Shown here: positions 60,262 to 64,000 of the stretch, piece after piece | Numbering within the stretch: position 1 is the first letter of the stretch | Layout: each line of letters begins with the position of its first letter | Assembly: GCA_045532295.1 (NCBI GenBank) | Contig: JAZSFP010000022.1 | Location: forward strand, 19,006-83,005 | DNA from: UBA10677 sp045532295 | GTDB taxonomy: Bacteria; Bacillota; Clostridia; Christensenellales; Pumilibacteraceae | Length of the DNA: 64,000 bases | Reading direction: 5' to 3' | Program-made: the position numbers and the translations under genes | The notes under the pieces: model-generated | Database searches by the model: none | What the model saw: only the letters and a program-made list of their open reading frames with translations | Told to the model about the DNA's origin: nothing

Positions 60262-61563
60262 ATGAAGAGAATATCGGTATTTTTATCAATAGTTTTATTG
60301 TTTTCCTCTTGTCTGTTTGCGTGTGGCGAACCTACTCCCGTTTACGAGATAAGTTTAAACACTTCGCAATTATATTTAAAAGACGGGGAGAGCGACTTTC
60401 TTAGTTGGACGGTAAAAAAGGACGGAGAAGAAGATATCGACTCAGTCGTTACCCTTACTTCCGATCACCCCGAAATAGCGGAAGTTAGCCAAGACGGTAC
60501 GATTACTGGTGTTTCCGGTGGCGTTGCGGTTATTACGGCAAGCGTTGGAGGGGCGAGCGCGACCGTGGAAGTCGTGGTAACTCAAATGGTAACGGCGCAA
60601 CAAGTCAATAGTTTCTCGGAAAAGTATATCAATATATACGGTAGAAGTTATATAAGTTCGGGAGCGTTAAGACTTGACCACTCGGCAAACGCAGTGGAAG
60701 TGGGTGTTAACGGTAGCGCGCTTTCGGTAAACCTTACCACTAATTCCAACAGTTATATGCAGGTTTTCGTGGACGGCGAAGAGAAAGAAAGAATTAAGAT
60801 AACTCCTGCAACTTCTTTTTACACGGTTGCAAGCGGGCTTTCGGATGGCTATCACAAAATTCGTTTAGTCAAGGATACGGAAATGGCTCACGCAATGTGG
60901 ACGCTCAAGTCTTTCTCGGCGGACGAGTTCATCGCAGTAGAGGAAAAGAGCGACCTTAAGATTGAGTTCTTGGGCGACTCGATATCCGCAGGACACGGGG
61001 CAATCGGTACTTCCGCAGAGAAATTCTCCGTTGATAACTCTGCTTGTTCTAAGTCTTACACTTATCTTACCGCTCAAGCGTTAAACTGCGATTATTCGAT
61101 TATTTCTTGGAGCGGTATCGCGGCTAAAGCGTTCGTTTGGGGTGGATACCGCAATATGCTCAACCTCTATCCTTTGCGTTCGTCCGCGTCGGAAACGCCT
61201 TACGACTTTTCCTTTAATCCCGATATCGTGGTTATAAACCTTGGTACGAACGAGTCAAGTTACCTTCGACTGCCCGATGGCAAAAATTACGGCTCGCAGT
61301 TCCCCTACGATTACGAAGAATTGCTTGAGTTCGTTCGCGAAAAGAACCCCTCCGCTAAAATAATTTGCCTTTACGGAGCAATGGGTGTAAATAGTACGAT
61401 TGAAAGCGGTATTAAAACCGCAATAGACCGTATGAACGACGATAATATCGTCTATAACCCCATTACCGTATTAGCGAATACCCAAGGCGCCAGCGCCCAT
61501 CCTACCGCCGAGGCTCAAAAAACGAACGCCGACGCTCTCGTACAGTATATCAAATCTTTGTAA
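60262..61563 (+). CDS. Secreted CE2-like acetyl esterase lipoprotein, copy 1
   Basis: A 433-residue surface lipoprotein: signal peptide with lipobox CLFAC (Cys21), one Big2-type Ig-like domain (about 35-105, VTLTSDHPEIAEVSQDGT), a jelly-roll domain (about 110-215, FSEKYINIYGRSYISSGA) and an SGNH hydrolase domain. SGNH motifs: FLGDSISAGHGA (Ser), NLGTNESS and HPTAEAQ (His). The jelly roll plus SGNH order matches carbohydrate esterase family 2. The ATG at 60262 is preferred because ggag precedes it at 7 nt; 60250 is the alternative. Confidence 0.9.
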   Translation: MKRISVFLSIVLLFSSCLFACGEPTPVYEISLNTSQLYLKDGESDFLSWTVKKDGEEDIDSVVTLTSDHPEIAEVSQDGTITGVSGGVAVITASVGGASATVEVVVTQMVTAQQVNSFSEKYINIYGRSYISSGALRLDHSANAVEVGVNGSALSVNLTTNSNSYMQVFVDGEEKERIKITPATSFYTVASGLSDGYHKIRLVKDTEMAHAMWTLKSFSADEFIAVEEKSDLKIEFLGDSISAGHGAIGTSAEKFSVDNSACSKSYTYLTAQALNCDYSIISWSGIAAKAFVWGGYRNMLNLYPLRSSASETPYDFSFNPDIVVINLGTNESSYLRLPDGKNYGSQFPYDYEELLEFVREKNPSAKIICLYGAMGVNSTIESGIKTAIDRMNDDNIVYNPITVLANTQGASAHPTAEAQKTNADALVQYIKSL

Positions 61564-61574
61564 TAAAAAAGACT

Positions 61575-61594
61575 TTTGGGACGCTAAAATATAA
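61575..61594 (+). repeat. 20-bp copy of the GH3 gene's 3' end (duplication scar)
   Basis: TTTGGGACGCTAAAATATAA is identical to 60130-60149, the last codons and stop of the GH3 gene, but here it is non-coding. It marks the junction of the tandem duplication. Confidence 0.9.
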
Positions 61595-61600
61595 AAAACG

Positions 61601-61632
61601 AAACTCTCTCAAACGCGAGGGAGTTTTTTATT
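61601..61632 (+). terminator. Intrinsic terminator after esterase copy 1
   Basis: AAACTCTCTC and GAGGGAGTTT arms followed by TTTATT. Confidence 0.82.
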
Positions 61633-61669
61633 ATAGCAAAAAGTGAAATAAGAAAAGCAAAATTGTACA

Positions 61670-61698
61670 TTTACTTTGCTGAATTCGTATGGTATAAT
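61670..61698 (+). promoter_or_regulatory. Promoter of esterase copy 2
   Basis: TTTACT (61670-61675), 17 bp, TATAAT (61693-61698), recognisably homologous to the copy 1 promoter. Confidence 0.82.
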
Positions 61699-61727
61699 TA
61701 AAGAAAATGCTAAAAATGGAGAAAAAA

Positions 61728-63272
61728 ATGAAGAGAATATCGGTATTTTTATCAATAGTTTTATTGTTTTCCGCTTGTCTGTTTGCGTGTGGCGAACCTA
61801 CTCCCGTTTACGAGATACGCTTTTCTACTTCGTTATACTATTTAAAAGACGGCGAGAGCGAGCCTTTGAAATACACCGTTAAAAAGGACGGTGAAGTGGT
61901 GGAAAACGCTCCCGTGTCCTTTACTTCCGACCACCCGGAGATTGCGGAAGTTAGCCAAGACGGAACGGTTACGGGCGTTTCTGAGGGTGTAGCCACGGTT
62001 ACGGCAAGCGTAGGAGGGGCGAGCGCAACGGCGCGCGTTAGCGTTAGTATGCGCAGTAAATCCGTTACTTTGTCTGAGAAAAGCGTTGCGCTTTTGAGCG
62101 GTCAGCAAAAACAACTAACCGCCACTTATAAAATAGGCGGAGAAGAACAAGCGGTTACTTTCGTGTGGACGAGCGCAAACGAGGATATAGCGACCGTCTC
62201 GGGCGGTTTGATTACCGCTAAATCGGGCGGAAAAACTACCGTTACCGCAACTTATAACGGCGTTAGCGCAAGCGCGGAAGTCGTGATAGTGCAAACGGCA
62301 ACCGCTCAGCAGGTCAATAGTTTTTCGGAAGAATATATCAATATTTACGGCAGAAGTTATAAAAGTTCGGGAGCGTTACGGCTCGACCACACGGCGAACG
62401 CCGTAGAAGTGGGCGTTAACGGTAGCGCGCTTTCGGTAAACCTTACTACGACTGCTAACAGTTATATGCAGGTTTTCGTGGACGGCAAAGCGAAAGACAG
62501 AATTAATGTTACCCCGTCGGTGTCTAATTACACGGTTGCAAGCGGACTTTCTGAGGGCTATCACAAAATCCGTATAGTTAAGGCTACGGAAATGTCGCGA
62601 GCAACGTGGACGCTCAACTCCTTCTCGGCGGACGGTTTCGTCGCAGTTGAAGAGAAAGACGACCTTAAAATAGAGTTTTTGGGCGACTCGATATTAGCGG
62701 GCTACGGCGCGCTCGGTATGTCGGGAGAGGGCTTTACCGTTGAAAACTCCGATTGCTCGAAGGGTTACGCTTATCTTACCGCGCACTCGCTAAACGCAGA
62801 TTACTCGGTTATCGCCTGGAGCGGTATCGCGACTAAAGCGTTCGTTTGGGGTGGCGACCTTAATATGATTAACCTCTATCCGCGTCTCTCGTACGCGTCG
62901 CAAACGCCTTACGACTTTTCCTTTAATCCCGATATCGTCGTTATAAACCTCGGCACGAACGAGTCAAGTTATCTTTCGACGAACTCCGCATACGGTACGC
63001 AGTTCCCGGCTGATTATAAGGAACTCTTAACCCTCGTTCGCCAAAAGAACCCTTCCGCTAAAATAATATGCGTTTACGGAGCAATGGGCGTAAATAGTAC
63101 GATTGAAAGCGGTATTAAAACCGCAATAGAAAATATGAGCGATAATAATATCGTATATAATCCCTTCGAGGTTATCGAAAACCGCTACGGCGCTAACGGT
63201 CATCCTACCGCCGCCGCCCAGCAACGAAACGCCGACGCCCTCGCGCTGTATATCAAATCTTTACAATTATAA
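61728..63272 (+). CDS. Secreted CE2-like acetyl esterase lipoprotein, copy 2
   Basis: A 514-residue paralogue of copy 1 with a near-identical signal peptide and lipobox. It carries two Big2-type domains instead of one (second at about 110-190, VSLLSG-like SVALLSGQQKQLTATYK), then the same jelly-roll and SGNH domains: FLGDSILAGYGALG, NLGTNESSYL and HPTAAAQ. The extra Ig-like repeat would hold the esterase further from the membrane. Copy-specific changes near the active site (SAGHGA versus LAGYGA) may alter substrate. The ATG at 61728 has ggag at 7 nt. Confidence 0.9.
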   Translation: MKRISVFLSIVLLFSACLFACGEPTPVYEIRFSTSLYYLKDGESEPLKYTVKKDGEVVENAPVSFTSDHPEIAEVSQDGTVTGVSEGVATVTASVGGASATARVSVSMRSKSVTLSEKSVALLSGQQKQLTATYKIGGEEQAVTFVWTSANEDIATVSGGLITAKSGGKTTVTATYNGVSASAEVVIVQTATAQQVNSFSEEYINIYGRSYKSSGALRLDHTANAVEVGVNGSALSVNLTTTANSYMQVFVDGKAKDRINVTPSVSNYTVASGLSEGYHKIRIVKATEMSRATWTLNSFSADGFVAVEEKDDLKIEFLGDSILAGYGALGMSGEGFTVENSDCSKGYAYLTAHSLNADYSVIAWSGIATKAFVWGGDLNMINLYPRLSYASQTPYDFSFNPDIVVINLGTNESSYLSTNSAYGTQFPADYKELLTLVRQKNPSAKIICVYGAMGVNSTIESGIKTAIENMSDNNIVYNPFEVIENRYGANGHPTAAAQQRNADALALYIKSLQL

Positions 63273-63281
63273 TCGTAATAA

Positions 63282-63319
63282 AAAAAGACGAACGGTATTA
63301 AAATTTCCGTTCGTTTTTT
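63282..63319 (+). terminator. Intrinsic terminator after esterase copy 2
   Basis: AAAAAGACGAACGG and CCGTTCGTTTTTT arms with an 11-nt loop. Confidence 0.9.
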
Positions 63320-63547
63320 AGTATTCGCTATAATTATACAAAAGTAGATGATAAAGAAAACAATTATCCCAACAAATAGGCTTTCAAAAATAAATGTGTA
63401 GGATTAACTTTGTTGAATATGCAATAATTAAAGGGCTCGGTTCTCTCTTTCCGGGTCCTTTATTATATTTAAAAGGAATAGGGAAGAGGGCTTGGGAAAA
63501 AATTTAAAAATAATTTAAAAAAAGTTTTAAAAAGAGTGAAAAAACAG
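63320..63547. other. AT-rich gap with an orphan terminator
   Basis: No gene is seen. A TATAAT at 63329-63334 lacks a convincing -35. A hairpin with AAAGGGCTCGG (63430-63440) and CCGGGTCCTTT (63451-63461), two wobble pairs, is followed by ATTATATTT and looks like a terminator with no gene before it. An A/T-rich tract then leads to the 23S promoter. Confidence 0.6.
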
Positions 63548-63576
63548 TTGACTTTAATTTTTAGATATGGTATTAT
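63548..63576 (+). promoter_or_regulatory. Promoter of the 23S rRNA unit
   Basis: TTGACT (63548-63553), 17 bp, TATTAT (63571-63576), preceded by an A/T-rich tract suitable as an UP element. Confidence 0.82.
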
Positions 63577-63582
63577 GTATAG

Positions 63583-63692
63583 GCTGTCCGCGAGAAACGG
63601 AAGCAGACCTTGAAGAGATTGACCAAGTATTTTGAAAGAAATACCGCTGGCATAAAGGTGAGAGATAGTAATTTCATACTTTATGCTTTTTT
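63583..63692 (+). ncRNA. Structured 23S leader or small RNA ending in a terminator-like hairpin
   Basis: From the predicted start there are three hairpins: CTGTCCG with CGGAAGCAG, GTATT with AATAC (63628-63645), and GCATAAAG (63650-63657) with CTTTATGC (63679-63686) followed by TTTTTT. AGAGAT in the last loop could instead pair with ATCTCT at 63694-63699. This is either an attenuated rRNA leader or a ~110-nt independent RNA. Confidence 0.45.
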
Positions 63693-63873
63693 CATCTCTT
63701 GGGGTAACGCACATTGACAACTGCATATAAAAAGAAGAAAGATAATATGAATACGAGTAAAACGAGTATATGTATCGACAAATACGAAATTGAAAGTAGA
63801 AAATATGTCTTGTGATTAACTTGAAAAGAACTGGTCAAGAAAGAAACCAAACGGAAAGAAAAAAAATTACTGA

Positions 63874-64000
63874 GATTAAGCTAATAAGAGCGTATGGTGG
63901 ATGCCTTGGCATCAGGCGCCGAAGAAGGACGTGATAAGCTGCGAAAAGCTACGGGGAGTTGCAAATAGACTTTGATCCGTAGATATCCGAATGCGGGAAC
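63874..64000 (+). rRNA. rrl: 23S ribosomal RNA, 5' end (cut by the window)
   Basis: The first ~127 nt of domain I are recognisable: GATTAAGCTAATAAGAGCG, then GGTGGATGCCTTGGCATCAG, GCCGAAGAAGGACGTG and TTTGATCCGTAGATATCCGA. No 16S 3' end, spacer tRNA or anti-Shine-Dalgarno sequence is present in the ~600 nt upstream; the nearest upstream gene is the esterase. Confidence 0.97.

Noticed and set aside
63469..63726. 85-residue minus-strand open frame across the 23S leader
   Set aside because: It spans the rRNA promoter and leader hairpins, has no ribosome site and low-complexity Phe/Leu content.
1..64000. tRNA genes, insertion sequences, integrases or prophage genes
   Set aside because: No tRNA T-loop/acceptor pattern, transposase motifs or phage structural genes were recognised in the sequence.

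Overview
The window reads as a contiguous chromosomal segment of an anaerobic, low-to-mid GC member of the Bacillota, most likely an uncultured gut-type Clostridia (inference). Support comes from spmA/spmB and a SpoVT-type regulator (sporulation ancestry), a large Bacillus-type SRP RNA with an Alu domain, HPr kinase, the Firmicutes-type GalT, strong aGGAGg ribosome binding sites, sigma-A promoters with a near-invariant 17-bp spacer, and an oxygen-scavenging flavodiiron protein with rubredoxins. TGA is used as a stop (ileS, tsaD, spmA, queH), so the code is standard.

Layout. 1-5.3 kb: a PHP-domain protein divergent from a tpiA-gpmI glycolytic pair, then cysK and a small HD (p)ppGpp-hydrolase-like gene. 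5.2-6.0 kb: an XRE regulator divergent from a small membrane protein, with three near-identical operators in between. 6.0-7.2 kb: spmA-spmB on the minus strand. 7.3-16.6 kb: metG-tatD, then a carbohydrate/redox run (PHP protein, GH42 beta-galactosidase, D-lactate dehydrogenase, HpcH/HpaI aldolase, and a flavodiiron-flavin reductase-rubredoxin fusion). 16.6-17.4 kb: a gene-free mosaic of direct repeats and small hairpins, followed by a stand-alone rubredoxin and a convergent DJ-1/PfpI gene. 18.6-32.2 kb: a long plus-strand information-processing run (gyrB, gyrA, a solitary DNA methyltransferase, pheA, secA, prfB, tsaD, mnmA and an LRR protein). 32.2-40 kb: a small minus-strand gene, spoVT-like, secG-rnr, an FAD oxidoreductase, a very small secreted-peptide gene, ychF and argS. 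40-45 kb: surface and regulatory accessory genes (two lipoproteins, a 66-residue membrane protein, a small ArsR repressor, ung and a trypsin-like lipoprotein). 45.2-50.7 kb: queH-uvrC-HAD-hprK-araM. 50.8-57.4 kb: SRP RNA, ileS, an rRNA methyltransferase, a RluA-type pseudouridine synthase and galT. 57.5-63.3 kb: a HAD phosphatase, a GH3 glycosidase and a tandemly duplicated pair of secreted CE2-like esterases. The window ends in the first ~127 nt of a 23S rRNA gene that has its own promoter and no 16S gene upstream.

How it fits together. GH42, GalT, GH3 and the CE2-like esterases outline use of galactosides and acetylated glycans, feeding glycolysis (tpiA, gpmI) and lactate formation (ldhA) under HprK-type catabolite control. 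The flavodiiron fusion and rubredoxin form an oxygen/NO detoxification module. No complete mobile element, CRISPR array, prophage or tRNA gene was seen.

The most unusual signals are regulatory or structural. Four small-protein or surface-protein promoters place the -10 box exactly 6 nt before the ATG (predicted leaderless mRNAs). A three-operator XRE switch has one operator that exactly fills a promoter spacer. A hairpin mosaic lies between oxygen-defence genes. A 49-residue secreted-peptide gene is present. The 23S rRNA gene is unlinked and its leader carries an apparent intrinsic terminator. A 20-bp scar marks the esterase tandem duplication.
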